Shown here: piece by piece, positions 1 to 11,300 of the stretch
Layout: every line of letters begins with the position of its first letter
Position numbering within the stretch: position 1 is the first letter of the stretch
Assembly (NCBI GenBank): GCA_047620505.1
Contig: JBLHKS010000051.1
Coordinates: 1-37,345 of the forward strand
Reading direction: 5' to 3'
Origin: JBLHKS01 sp047620505
Lineage (GTDB): Bacteria > Verrucomicrobiota > Verrucomicrobiia > Verrucomicrobiales > DEV007
DNA length: 37,345 bases
The notes under the pieces: model-generated
Seen by the model: only the letters and a program-made list of their open reading frames with translations
What the model was told of the DNA's origin: nothing
The model's database searches: none
Position numbers and translations under genes: made by a program

Positions 1-749
1 GCATCAAAAAATCCAGAAAGTTTTCCACACCGTTGATCTGGATAGATGTCCGCTGGCTCTGGAACTTCCGCATCGGGATAATCAGCTTGATGGCGCTCGG
101 CTGGAGTGAAAGGACCGTGAACCGCGCCAAAACAGAGCCATAAATACCATGGCTTCTCGTCAGTTCGATCTTCGCCGCGAATGAAGTCGGCAGCGCGCTC
201 TGTATACCAATCCGTCGTGTACCCTGAGACTCGCTCCTTCTTTCCATCGATCTCGACGATCTGATCATCAAAATAGTTTCCTGCATTCTCTGGATACTTC
301 GGACGATTCCAGATGATTTGGTGATCCCAATCGCGACCGTATCCGCCATCGACGCCGGTGTGCCACTTGCCGATCTGTGCCGTGACGTAGCCCTTCTCGC
401 GAAAGACTTTTGGCCAGAACGGACACTTGTCAGGATCATAGGCGCTGGCTGGATACTCGCCTTCCATCCGCATGGACTCGACTCCGAACTGATGATGCCC
501 AGTTAACATCGTTGCCCGCGAGGGCATGCACCAAGTTCCCATGTAGGCATGCGTGAACCTGACTCCGTCGGCTGCGAGCGCGTCAATGTTGGGGGTGTTG
601 ACCCATGAATAGGCTTCTGGGTAACAACTAACGGTTCGGTGGGATTGATCGTCCGTAAATATATAGAGAATGTTGGGGCGCTCGGCTCCGAATCCGGATT
701 GGGCTGCGATCAGCAAGTAGAGTAACGGGATGTAGGAAATCTTTATCAT
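1..749 (-). CDS. Secreted sulfatase, C-terminal part outside the window
   Basis: The reading frame starts at an ATG (749-747) and stays open to the window edge, giving 249 residues of a family that is usually 450-550 long. It begins with a signal peptide (about residues 1-21, cleavage near GFG-A) followed by ERPNILYIFTDDQ, the usual N-terminal strand with the calcium-binding Asp pair (33-34). Residues 74-79 read C-M-P-S-R-A, the sulfatase signature in which the Cys is converted to formylglycine; GKWHTG further on is the second conserved family motif. It should hydrolyse sulfate esters, probably on polysaccharides, outside the cytoplasm. It is the last visible gene of a minus-strand operon, 27 bases after its upstream neighbour. 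Family assignment is firm; the substrate cannot be told. Confidence 0.93.
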   Translation of the reverse strand, partial: MIKISYIPLLYLLIAAQSGFGAERPNILYIFTDDQSHRTVSCYPEAYSWVNTPNIDALAADGVRFTHAYMGTWCMPSRATMLTGHHQFGVESMRMEGEYPASAYDPDKCPFWPKVFREKGYVTAQIGKWHTGVDGGYGRDWDHQIIWNRPKYPENAGNYFDDQIVEIDGKKERVSGYTTDWYTERAADFIRGEDRTDEKPWYLWLCFGAVHGPFTPAERHQADYPDAEVPEPADIYPDQRCGKLSGFFD

Positions 750-776
750 TGGCAGTAGTTGTTTTTCAAAATGCGG

Positions 777-1960
777 TTACTTCCCAAAAATATCCGGGCT
801 CGGCCAGCGGTCTTCGAGGGTCCTGACACGCTCCTCAACCGGTGGCTTCACGTTTGGCCAATTCTGCGGGCGAAAACGGACGATGCGTCCGGGGCGGAAA
901 CCCTCGAGAATCAAAGGGACCTCGAATTGAACCTGAATCCCGCTGCTGCAAAAATGGGGCTCTTCCGCCGTCTTTTCCACAGCGATAATTTTGCCATCCA
1001 TCCCATCGTGGTCGGGCCACCAGGTCCGTAGGGTGTTTTCTGCAGCGGCCATTTTGCCGCCGATGCCCGGCTTGAAATCGATGTAGAGCGATTCATCCAT
1101 TCCGCCAAACAAAGTCGCCGTTATCGTGGCCTGACCGAACTTTTCGTGGCTTACCGAATCTATTCTCGCAGGCATCCAGCGGGTGCGGATGTGGCGGATG
1201 TGGCGCTGACGTTGGCGCTCGGAAGCGACCTTCATCGCGGCTTCATCGAGCCAAATATCAGCAGCATGAAACTGTTGGTAAAGATATCTCGGATGCCAAG
1301 TCAGGCCGAGTTGAATGGCCTTCCCATCGAAACTCTTCTGCCCCGATGCTGGCCACGTCCCCTCAGCCACGAGTTCACCGAAACCGAGCAGCTCTCGGCC
1401 ACGCCAAATCCGCGTGGAGCCGTCGATCGTAATTTTATGTTCTCCGCCGAGCCCCTCGCCGCCTTCCTCGCGGTCTAGAGTGACGTCGAGGTGGCCTTCC
1501 GAGCCGTTGATCCCCACCTCCTTCAGCTTCCAAGCCTTGCCTTCGCGCAAACACAGGCTCGGGCCATCTTCCAGCAATGCTGCGTGGTTTTCGGCCGGCT
1601 GAGTTACCTGATTTCTCTTCACAACCGGGACTGCGGATGTCTCAGGATCAGGCGGCAGGAAAAAGCGGCCGTAAAGAACGGTGCCGAGCGGAATATCGCG
1701 CAACTCGGCCGGTGCGCCGCGGTAACGGATCATGCCGTAGGGCAGCATCGCAAAATGGTGCAGCCGACCCTCTTGAAAATGGTCGTCCACGTGCAGACGC
1801 AGGCTTCCGCGCCGATTTATGTGGTCGACAAAGACTAGCTCACCACGGTAGGATTTGGCTTCTTCGATTGGTGGAAACTTGCCAGGCTCCGGGCGGAAGG
1901 GCTCCTCATCCGCGGCATGTCCCAGAGAAGTGAGCAGAGCAAAGTAGAGCAGCAAACGAA

Positions 1961-1964
<4 letters not shown>
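777..1964 (-). CDS. Secreted protein of unknown function in the cytochrome/sulfatase operon
   Basis: A 395-residue protein with a clear signal peptide (MIRLLLYFALLTSLGHA, cleavage before ADEEPF). I do not recognise a domain. The mature part is rich in Arg, Trp and Pro, contains several short beta-like stretches, and ends with a segment resembling repeated OB or beta-barrel strands, but no catalytic motif is visible. Its ATG overlaps the stop codon of the DUF1552 gene by four bases (ATGA), so the two are probably translationally coupled, and the sulfatase follows 27 bases later. Its place between a DUF1592/DUF1552 pair and a sulfatase suggests an envelope or periplasmic role with those proteins; this is inference from position only. 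Confidence 0.85.
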
Positions 1965-3316
<1,352 letters not shown>

Positions 3317-3330
3317 AGTATTATTAGTCT

Positions 3331-5757
3331 TCAGCGTTTTTGAATGAGGTTAGACAAGGCTACGGCGCGGACAATGTCTTTCAAACGATGGTCTTTCTGT
3401 TTTGCCTCTTCCACAATTAATTGGATGTCCTCGCGATCGTCCACGGTGAGGACCCGGCGCAATGTGTAGGTGCAAAGATGCTCGACAAAAGCATGTAGAA
3501 AACGGTCGCGGTCACCCAGCAGCTGCTGCTTGAACTCGACCGCGTCCGCAAAATCGCGGCCATCCGGCAACGTGCCGCTGGGATCCACCGGCGGATCGTC
3601 TCCCTTGCCTTTCTCGACCCGTTCGTGCGTTCGCCATTGGCCGATCGCATCGTACTGGTCGAATGCTAAGCCGAGCGGATCGATCGTGCGATGGCAGGCC
3701 GCGCAGTTCGCGTTCTGAGCGTGCGCTTCGATCTTTTGGCGAATCGTAGCCTTGGGGCTGTCTGGCGGATTCGGCTCGATAGGATCGACATTCGCTGGCG
3801 GAGGTGGCGGGGTTTTTCCGAAGATCGCTTCGCTGACCCAAACCCCACGGTGAACCGGACGATGTCGGGTGCCGTCAGAGGTAAGCCCGAGGATCGCTCC
3901 CGTGGTCAGCAGACCGCCGCGGTGATTTTCAGGAAGTAAAGAAACTCGCTGAAATCCGGAACTTTTTGGTTCTGGCAGGCCGTAGAAATCGCACAGACGC
4001 GGATTGGCGACCGTCCAGTCAGAAGCGAGAAACGAGTCGAGAGGCTGGTTGTTTGCGAAGACCTCGCGGAAATAATGAACGACTTCTTCGCGCATGCTCG
4101 CCTCCAGCCAAACGTCGTAGCTCGGATACAGTTTGCGATCCGGCGGAAACATCCCGAGACGATGCAGCTGAAGCCACTGACGCGGGAAATCGTCGATGAA
4201 TCGGTCGATCTTCGGATCCTCCAGCATTCGATCTACCTCAGCAGCCAAGCCGTTGCCTTCGCCCAGCTTACCATTTCGAGCTGCGTCGAACAGAGCCTGA
4301 TCTGGCATGGAGCTCCATAGTAGAAAGGACAGCCGGGAGGCGAGTTCGGAATCCGTCAGCAACTCGCGAGGCTCAGCGTCGCCTTCTACCAGGTAGGTGA
4401 AATTCCGCGAGGTCAGCACACCGAGCAGCGCCACCTGGTAAGCCGCGAAAATGTCCTCACCAAGTGCGCGTTCCGATTCGTAAGATTTGAGGTAGGGCGC
4501 GAGTTCATCCAACGAAACCTGGCGACGCCAGGCGCGTTCTGCAAAGCGCTGTATATGAAGAGCGACGTCGCTCGACGCTGCATCCTCGATGGGGAGCAGG
4601 CCCTCACGAGTGGCGCGCTCGACCTCTGTTTCGATCGGTCCTTCCCACTCGATCCAATCTAGTAGCACCGTTGAGTAAATCCCGTTCCCGTCATCATCGA
4701 ACATTTTGGGCGCAGTCGGATTCAGCAGCTGGGTCTCGCTCGAGTGAGTGAAAATGTAAAACGGTTGGGAGAGGGCATTTCGGTAGTGGCCGCCTTTCTG
4801 ACGGTCGATGATGTCCGTCGCCACGACGTTAAAATTTAGAGTTGTCGGCATCTCCAGAAACACCTCGAATTCGTAGATTTCCGGCGCGTCCTCCGGAGCC
4901 AGAATATCCAATTCGATCAATCCTTCGTTGCTCTCTTCGCCTGTGCTTTTGCCGATGCGCAAATGGGCCGGCTGACCTCCCGGCGGACGAATTCCGCTGG
5001 CCTGCATTTTAACCCGATAAAGCCCGCTGTGTTCCGGTCCAGTTTGTCCAAACCAGTTGGACGAAAACGCCTGCTGCATTCGGCCGGGAAATATCAGAGA
5101 GCGCAGAGGCCGCTTGATCCCAAACCGATCGAGGGAAGCCTGTTGCTTCTCGCCGCCCTGGTAGCGAATGTCTGCCCCGGTTTTGCGGACGGTTCGCGTC
5201 TCGACCGGCTTATCGGGAAACGCGCGTCCCAGCACCGTCTCGGCCGCGCGAAAATAACGCTCCACGTGAGATGGCGCGAGCGTGAGCTGCGAACCGATTC
5301 GCTCAAACCCGTGCCAGAGCGGATCCGCATTCAATTCGCCCGGCTTAGTCGGATCGTAACGCACCCCCAGGAGATCGTAGACCGTGTTCTGATATTCCTT
5401 TCGGCTAAGCCGGTAGTGAGCCACTGGAGGTCGCGCCGCCATGCGTGCTGCTCGGCCCTCGCGGATCAGCGAATCGAGCTGCCCGATCACCGCGGCGATC
5501 TCGCTTTCGTTTGGCTGAGGCTCATCCTCAGGCGGCATTTCCCCAGCGTTGATCCGCTCCACGACCTCCACCCAGAGATGGCCGTCCGCACCCGCCTTGA
5601 AATCGCGCGAAAGCTGGTCGATCCGCAAGTCGCCTTTCTCCTTCTCCGGCCCATGGCAACTCACGCAATGCTTCTGGAGAAACGCTTCGAACGGTTCTTC
5701 AGCGAAACCAGCAGCTGCTGGTAGGCAGGCGATGAGGATGAAACAAAATCGAGTCAT
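3331..5757 (-). CDS. Secreted DUF1592-type cytochrome protein (PSCyt1/DUF1587/DUF1595/DUF1592/DUF1588/DUF1585)
   Basis: An 808-residue protein with a signal peptide (cleavage near GFA-EE). A CVSCH haem site follows at about residues 32-36, in the PSCyt1-type context with downstream KGDLRIDQL. The remainder has the standard order of planctomycete-type domains: DUF1587 around 110-180, DUF1595 and DUF1592 around 400-620, DUF1588 around 620-720 with a second haem site (CAACH) in NANCAACHRTIDPLGLAFD, and DUF1585 at the C-terminus. The family is periplasmic and thought to bind c-type haem, but no reaction is assigned. It is the first gene of the minus-strand operon and diverges from the gene at 5868. 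Its signal peptide includes one palindrome copy, which encodes the Ala-Ala-Ala before the cleavage region. Confidence 0.93.
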   Translation of the reverse strand: MTRFCFILIACLPAAAGFAEEPFEAFLQKHCVSCHGPEKEKGDLRIDQLSRDFKAGADGHLWVEVVERINAGEMPPEDEPQPNESEIAAVIGQLDSLIREGRAARMAARPPVAHYRLSRKEYQNTVYDLLGVRYDPTKPGELNADPLWHGFERIGSQLTLAPSHVERYFRAAETVLGRAFPDKPVETRTVRKTGADIRYQGGEKQQASLDRFGIKRPLRSLIFPGRMQQAFSSNWFGQTGPEHSGLYRVKMQASGIRPPGGQPAHLRIGKSTGEESNEGLIELDILAPEDAPEIYEFEVFLEMPTTLNFNVVATDIIDRQKGGHYRNALSQPFYIFTHSSETQLLNPTAPKMFDDDGNGIYSTVLLDWIEWEGPIETEVERATREGLLPIEDAASSDVALHIQRFAERAWRRQVSLDELAPYLKSYESERALGEDIFAAYQVALLGVLTSRNFTYLVEGDAEPRELLTDSELASRLSFLLWSSMPDQALFDAARNGKLGEGNGLAAEVDRMLEDPKIDRFIDDFPRQWLQLHRLGMFPPDRKLYPSYDVWLEASMREEVVHYFREVFANNQPLDSFLASDWTVANPRLCDFYGLPEPKSSGFQRVSLLPENHRGGLLTTGAILGLTSDGTRHRPVHRGVWVSEAIFGKTPPPPPANVDPIEPNPPDSPKATIRQKIEAHAQNANCAACHRTIDPLGLAFDQYDAIGQWRTHERVEKGKGDDPPVDPSGTLPDGRDFADAVEFKQQLLGDRDRFLHAFVEHLCTYTLRRVLTVDDREDIQLIVEEAKQKDHRLKDIVRAVALSNLIQKR
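3517..3528. repeat. Iterated palindrome, 12 bp
   Basis: CAGCAGCTGCTG in the DUF1592 gene, read as Gln-Gln-Leu-Leu within FKQQLLGDRD. Confidence 0.9.
5707..5722. repeat. Iterated palindrome, 16 bp
   Basis: ACCAGCAGCTGCTGGT, perfect, in the signal-peptide end of the DUF1592 gene; read as Pro-Ala-Ala-Ala-Gly. Identical to the copies at 10013 and 19260. Confidence 0.9.
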
Positions 5758-5867
5758 AAAATGGCAGTTGCAGATTAGACACGGTTAAGGCGATTCCGGA
5801 ATATCTTCAATTTCTCCGTCGGTTTAGGGAAGGCCGAGGCCACAATTCCGGGCTAAGATGGCGATCA
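5758..5867. promoter_or_regulatory. Divergent intergenic region, presumed to hold two promoters
   Basis: This 110-base gap separates the minus-strand cytochrome operon from the plus-strand membrane-protein operon, so promoters for both should lie here. I find no convincing -35/-10 pair, operator or hairpin in either direction. The assignment rests on gene orientation alone. Confidence 0.4.
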
Positions 5868-6434
5868 ATGAATGCAATGGAACGATGGCTCGCTCCCGGG
5901 ATCCTGATTGGGGTCGCGCTCCTTCAGTTGGGGCTCGCGAATTTCGGGACGCTGACGCCTTGGAAGGGCGGGGGATTCGGGATGTTTTCGAGCACGGATT
6001 CTCTGGGAAAGCGGGTCGTTTCCTGCGAAGGTGTGACGACTTCGGGTGAGAAAATTCGGATCAATCCGTTCGCTGGTCTTGAACCCGAGTTAGTCGACAG
6101 CTGGCAATCGATGCCGCGCGAGGATGTTTTGAGGCGGTTAGCCGGGGATCTGCTGCGGACGCCGGTGGTTCCTGCGGGATCGCGACGAAATGCGGCTGCG
6201 GAGCGCTTTTTGGTCGAGAATCCTGCCCTCGTTCCTGAGATTGAGCCGGTTCATTCGAAGCCGAGCGCGGTTTTTCGGCCGATCTCTTCCGAAGATCCGG
6301 AAGCGGCTCTGGTTGACGCCGTCGACCTCGAATCTGTCCGGATGCAGTGGTGGCGAGTCGTGTTTGATGTCGAAACGGCGAGCTTCACCTCCGAACCGAT
6401 CGGCGAATTTGTAGAACTAAGCCGCAACGACTGA
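5868..6434 (+). CDS. Single-pass membrane-anchored protein, partner of the following membrane protein
   Basis: A 188-residue protein with one N-terminal membrane segment (about 8-26) followed by FGTLTPWKGGGFGMFSSTD. A segment of this kind (pro-trp, glycine-rich, GMFST/SxD) is what I recall from small proteins encoded just before HTTM or gamma-carboxylase-like membrane proteins. The rest is soluble, probably extracytoplasmic, acidic, with no catalytic motif. The stop codon overlaps the next ATG by one base (TGATG), which implies translational coupling and joint function. Function unknown. Confidence 0.8.
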   Translation: MNAMERWLAPGILIGVALLQLGLANFGTLTPWKGGGFGMFSSTDSLGKRVVSCEGVTTSGEKIRINPFAGLEPELVDSWQSMPREDVLRRLAGDLLRTPVVPAGSRRNAAAERFLVENPALVPEIEPVHSKPSAVFRPISSEDPEAALVDAVDLESVRMQWWRVVFDVETASFTSEPIGEFVELSRND

Positions 6435-7318
6435 TGCCGACGTTTCTTCAGGATTTCTGGCGTTTTGTCAGGGAGATGTTCGACGCTCTGCTTGAGCAGA
6501 AAATTGACGAGCTTGTTTTGCGGCTGACGTTGCTGGTTTTGATCCTTCATGGCGCGAGCGACACGATCCTCGACGTCGCTCTAAAAGTGCTCTGCGGCTT
6601 TCTGCTCCTCAGCCCGAAACATCTCAAAAATCCGCCGCTCTGGGCTCTTCTCTGCGCGGTTGTCTGGTGGATGAACGCGACGGTTTGGCTCTTGATCGAC
6701 AATCACAAATTCCTCATGAGTTACTGGACTCTCGCTTGCGCGGTGGCGGTCGCGAGCTCGGATCCTAAGCGAATTTTGGCGTGGAACGGTCGCTTGTTGA
6801 TCGGCCTGACGTTTTTGTTCGCCGTCGGCTGGAAACTCATCGGAGGCCAGTACCTGAACGGCGAATTTTTCTACCACGCGCTGCTGACAGACGATCGTTT
6901 CGAAATCATCGCCACCACGCTGGGCGGAGTTTCGCCTGTCGATCTCGACCAAGCCAAAATCATCGAGGATGCGGTCAAAGCCTACCCAGCCGAATCAACC
7001 GTCGCGACAGTCGTCGACAGCCGCCGCTTGTTGATGGTTTCGCTCGTCATTTCGTGGTGGACGTTGCTGATTGAGGCCGCGATTGCGATCGATTTTCTCT
7101 TTCTGCAGAAGTCAGCAGCTGCTCGCCGAACGCGCGACTGGATTCTCCTCGGTTTCATCGCCACGACTTACCCGATCGCCCCGGTTCTCGGCTTCGGATA
7201 CACGTTGGTCATTCTTGGGTTCGCTGCTTGCCCTAAGGAACGGACGGCGACTCGGGTTGCGTATTTGATCGTGCTTGTTGTGCTTCAGTTAGGGCGATTG
7301 CCGCATGAAATGCTGTGA
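6434..7318 (+). CDS. Polytopic membrane protein, possibly HTTM/DoxX-like
   Basis: A 294-residue protein with about seven to eight hydrophobic helices. Segments such as DNHKFLMSYWTLACAVAVA and LTFLFAVGWKLIGGQYLNGEFFYHALL, with a loop between, resemble HTTM (horizontally transferred transmembrane, vitamin-K-dependent gamma-carboxylase-related) or DoxX proteins. I cannot find the full set of HTTM signature residues, so this is tentative. It is coupled to the preceding single-pass protein. Its 3' end overlaps a possible GTG start of the next frame. One palindrome copy encodes the Ser-Ala-Ala-Ala-Arg in the cytoplasmic or periplasmic loop around residue 228. Confidence 0.8.
   Translation: MPTFLQDFWRFVREMFDALLEQKIDELVLRLTLLVLILHGASDTILDVALKVLCGFLLLSPKHLKNPPLWALLCAVVWWMNATVWLLIDNHKFLMSYWTLACAVAVASSDPKRILAWNGRLLIGLTFLFAVGWKLIGGQYLNGEFFYHALLTDDRFEIIATTLGGVSPVDLDQAKIIEDAVKAYPAESTVATVVDSRRLLMVSLVISWWTLLIEAAIAIDFLFLQKSAAARRTRDWILLGFIATTYPIAPVLGFGYTLVILGFAACPKERTATRVAYLIVLVVLQLGRLPHEML
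7114..7123. repeat. Iterated palindrome, 10 bp
   Basis: AGCAGCTGCT, with 11 of 12 bases of the longer form; read as Ser-Ala-Ala-Ala in the polytopic membrane protein gene. Confidence 0.85.
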
Positions 7319-7416
7319 ATTCGCCAATTCTACTTGGACGGGCTTATTGGAAGCAAGCCCATCCAGGAGTTGGCTCCAAGGACTTGAATCGAAGTCTTGA
7401 ACTGATAGATTCGGGT

Positions 7417-7839
7417 ATGAATGCGGCCGAAATCATTGCGGAAATCAAATCCTTGCCACCCGACGAGGTTGGTGCGCTTGAGGAGTTCTTCGAGGAGCGG
7501 GCAAGGGAATCCCGGCGGCTTTCTGGCGAGGAATTGAAGGAAATGGCTCACGAAATGGTGGATTCCGATGGCATGCATGAGCAAGCGGCAATGAAAAAGA
7601 CAATCACAGAGGAATTTTACGGCGATGAGGGCGATGACCGCGCCCGTTGTCTCGACGGCAGCGACTGGCCGCAGACGGTCAGCGACAAGAAAGTTTGGGT
7701 GGCTTGGTTCAAATCATTGAAACCCATGATGAACGAGGCTGAGCACGTCGAATGGGAGAAATTCCGGCTTGAGGAAAAGGAGCGCCGAAAAAAGCAGGAT
7801 TGGGAACGACTTAAGAAGGTTGAAACGATCTTCGATTGA
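7417..7839 (+). CDS. Putative antitoxin preceding a VapC toxin
   Basis: From the ATG at 7417 the product is 140 residues, beginning MNAAEIIAEIKSLPPDEVG. This opening (a short helix with 'EIIxEIKxLPxxE') is common in small antitoxin-like proteins encoded before PIN toxins, which is why I prefer this start. The frame is also open back to a GTG at 7315 that overlaps the previous stop codon (GTGA) and would give 174 residues. The rest is very charged, ending in a long basic-acidic helix (EEKERRKKQDWERLKK). It is longer than ordinary VapB proteins, and I see no AbrB, PHD or RHH DNA-binding domain. Three bases separate it from the toxin gene. The antitoxin role is inferred from position. Confidence 0.7.
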   Translation: MNAAEIIAEIKSLPPDEVGALEEFFEERARESRRLSGEELKEMAHEMVDSDGMHEQAAMKKTITEEFYGDEGDDRARCLDGSDWPQTVSDKKVWVAWFKSLKPMMNEAEHVEWEKFRLEEKERRKKQDWERLKKVETIFD

Positions 7840-7842
7840 TCG

Positions 7843-8247
7843 ATGCGATATCTTCTCGATACCGGACTCGCCGGAGCTTTTCTCAACGCGCGTGACGGCG
7901 TTCTTGAGCGTGTCTTCGAAGCTCAGCAGCGAGGCGATGTGATCGGAATCTGCACGCCGGTGCTCGCTGAGCTTTGGTATGGGATCGAGAACTCCGCGAA
8001 TCCCGAGGCGAATCGCCGAAGGCTTCTCTACGGCTTCAAGAGGCTCAAAGACTGGCCGTTCGATCCTGCCGCCGCTCGGAGGTTTGGCGAGTTGGCGGCG
8101 GAATTGCGTCGTATCGGCCGGCAGATGCAAACGTTCGACATTCAAATCGCTGCGATCGCGCTCGAACTCGGAAATTGTGTTGTCGTTTCCAAAGATAGCG
8201 ATCTCAAAGCCGTTCCGGGGCTCAAAGTTGAGGATTGGAGTCGGTAA
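7843..8247 (+). CDS. vapC: VapC-type PIN domain ribonuclease (toxin)
   Basis: A 134-residue PIN domain of normal VapC length. The conserved acidic residues are in place: Asp6 in RYLLDT, Glu43 in PVLAELWYGIE, Asp99 in MQTFDIQIAAIAL and Asp118/Asp120 in SKDSDLKAVPGLKVEDW. VapC toxins cleave specific RNAs (tRNA or rRNA) in a magnesium-dependent way and are blocked by a co-encoded antitoxin. The usual Asn after the first Asp-Thr is a Gly here, which is tolerated in some family members. It lies three bases after the presumed antitoxin gene. Confidence 0.9.
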   Translation: MRYLLDTGLAGAFLNARDGVLERVFEAQQRGDVIGICTPVLAELWYGIENSANPEANRRRLLYGFKRLKDWPFDPAAARRFGELAAELRRIGRQMQTFDIQIAAIALELGNCVVVSKDSDLKAVPGLKVEDWSR

Positions 8248-8364
8248 GAATCGCCCATTTCCAACATCCGCTTCACTTGAAAGCCCCTCCATGCCGCTCT
8301 CGTGTATCGCGGTGAACCGCCAACTCCGGTTCGGGCCCCATTTTTAACGATCTCTAGAGGAATG

Positions 8365-11300
8365 ATGAATTCGACGCTGCGCTTCCGTCTCGCCGTGCCA
8401 TTTTTGGCGCTTTCGCTCACTTCAACCGGCTTTGCGGCTGACGAAAAATCGGACAGTTCCGGTCCGGTCAGCTACTACGAGCAGATCCGCCCGATCTTCC
8501 AGGCCAGTTGCCAGGGCTGCCACCAGCCGGCGAAGGCGAAGGGCGATTACGTCATGACCCAGTTTCAGCAGCTGCTGAAGGGCGGAAAAACGGGCGATGC
8601 GGCGATCACGCCGGGGAAAGCGGAGGAATCGAGCGTGGTTCTCCGGGTGAAGCCCGAGGCTGGCGAGGACATCATGCCGCCGAAGGGCGAGAAGCTGAAC
8701 GAATCGGAAATCGCGCTGATCGAGCGCTGGATCAGCGAGGGCGCGAAGGACGACACGCCGCAAAACGCCGTCGCCCGCTATTCGCTGGAAAACCCGCCGA
8801 GTTACGTTCAGGCCCCGATCATCACGTCGATGGATTTCTCGCCAGACGGGAAGCTGCTGGCAGTCGCGGGGTTCCACGAGGTGATTTTGCTCAAAGCCGA
8901 CGGCTCGGGGCAGGTCGCGCGGCTGATCGGGCTTTCGGAGCAGATCGATACGGTCAAATTCTCGCCAGACGGGACGAAAATCGCGGTGACGGGCGGGCTG
9001 CCGGAGCGGATGGGCGAGCTTCAGGTCTGGGACGTCGCCAAACGCGAACTCGACCTCTCGTTGCCGATGGGTTTTGACACGATTTACGGGGCAAGTTGGT
9101 CGCCGGACGGCAAGTTGGTCGCTTTCGGCATGCCGGACAACACGATGCGCGCGGTGAACTCGGAAACGGGCGAGCAGGTCGTTTTCATGGGTGGCCACAA
9201 CGACTGGGTTCTCGACACCGAATTCAACAAAGCGGGCACCCACATCATTTCGGTCGGCCGCGACATGTCGACGAAATTGACCGAGGTCGCGACCCAGCGA
9301 CTTGTCGATAATTTGACCTCGATCACGCCCGAGGCGCTCAAGGGCGGGATCGGCGCTGTCGTGATTCATCCGTCGCAGGACCACATTTTGATTGGAGGCT
9401 CGGATGGTGCTCCTCAAATCTACCGAACGAAGCGCGAAACTGTGCGAAAAATCGGTGACAACGCCAATTTGATTCGAAAATACCCACAAATGCGTGGACG
9501 GATCTGGAGCGTCGCTTTTCGGCCTGATGGAAAGCAGTTCGTGGCTGGTTCGAGCCTGAACGGACAGGGCGAGATCGCGATTTACAAAAGCGAGTACGAC
9601 CCGGCGATTCCTGCCGATGTGAAGAAGGCGATGGAGACGGCTCGGAGTCGGCCAGATTCGAAAAAAGGTAAAGAGCAGCAGCTGGTCGACGCCTGGCAGA
9701 CGAAGGGCGTCGAGGAGCCGATTCGGATTCCGGTCGAAGTCGCAATTTACGCGGTCGCCTACTCGCCGGACGGCAAAATGATCGCCGCGTCAGGTCAGGA
9801 CGGCTTGATTCGCTTGATCAATCCGGCTGATGGGAAAATCGCGAAAAATGTGACGCCGGTCGAGATCACAGCTGAGAAGATCGCGGTCGATAAATTTGGC
9901 GAGAAAGATAAGGCGGACGAGATCACTTGGCAGACGGAGCCGGTGCTTTCGGGGGAGATCACAAAGCTTGATGTTTCGCCGAAGAAAATCACGATCAGCG
10001 GTCCGGCTCGCTACCAGCAGCTGCTGGTGACGGCGCACTACGCGAGCGGTGAGCAGCTCGATGTAACGCGGATGGTTGCCTTCGAAGTCAGCGGTGAATT
10101 GGTCGAGATTTCGAAACGCGGTCTCGCCAAGCCGAAGCGGGACGGAACCGGAAAACTAACGGTGGCGCTCGGCGCGAAGAAAGTTGAGATCGCGGTCGAG
10201 GTCGCTGGTTTGGCTGAGCCGCTGCATCCGTACTGGATCACCGATATCAATCCGGTCATCAGCCGGATGGGCTGCAACGCCGGCACCTGCCACGGCGCGA
10301 AAGACGGGAAGGCCGGCTTCAAACTTTCGCTTCGCGGTTACGACCCGGTTTACGATGTCAGGGCTTTCACTGACGATATTCAGAGCCGCCGGGTGAATTA
10401 CGCTTCGCCCGACGACAGCTTGATGCTTCTGAAAACGACGGGCGCGGTCCCTCATGAGGGCGGTCAACTCGCGCCGCAGCACTCGACTTATTATGATCTT
10501 GTCAGGAGCTGGATTTCTGACGGTGGTCAGCTCGAATTGGCCGCTCCGCGCGTGAAGAGCATCGAAGTTTTCCCGAAAAATCCGGTGATTCAGAAAATCG
10601 GGAGTCGCCAGCAGTTTCGCGTCGTCGCGACCTTGACCAACGGCGAAATTCGCGATGTGACGCGCGAGGCGTTTGTCGAAAGCGGAAACGCCGACGTGTC
10701 GACGCATGACAACCAAGCGATGCTCGCGACGATCCGTCGTGGTGAAGCGCCGATCCTCGCTCGCTACGAGGGAGCCTACGCGGCGACGACGTTGACGGTG
10801 ATGGGCGATCGCAAGGGCTTTGAGTGGTCGGAGCAGCCGGCGAATAACCGGATTGACGAACTTGTCGCTTCGAAGTGGCAGCGGATGAAAATCGAGCCAA
10901 GCGGTTTGTGCGATGACTCGGAATTCATTCGCCGGGTTTATCTGGATTTGACCGGTTTGCCGCCAAGCGTCGACGTGGTTCGCGCGTTTCTCGCCGATAA
11001 GAGTCCGATGCAGAAAAAGCGTGATGGGTTAGTCGATTCGCTCATCGGGACGGGGGAGTTTGTCGATCACTGGGCCAACAAATGGGCTGACCTACTTCAG
11101 GTAAACTCGAAATTCCTCGGTGGCAGCGGCGCGTCCGAATTCCGGGCCTGGATTCATGAGGAAGTGAAGGCGAACACGCCCTACGACGAGTTCGTTTACA
11201 AAATCATCACCGCGACCGGCTCGAACAAGGACAACCCGCCCGCGAGCTACTACAAAATCCTCCGCGAGCCGGATGCGATCATGGAAAACACGACGCACCT

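Noticed and set aside
4963..5724. 253-residue open frame opposite the DUF1592 gene
   Set aside because: Antisense to a gene with a signal peptide and haem motifs; its composition is that of a GC-rich shadow frame.
8422..9489. 355-residue open frame opposite the large cytochrome gene
   Set aside because: It is rich in Arg, His and Asp as typical of antisense frames, and the plus-strand frame carries clear WD40 and haem motifs.
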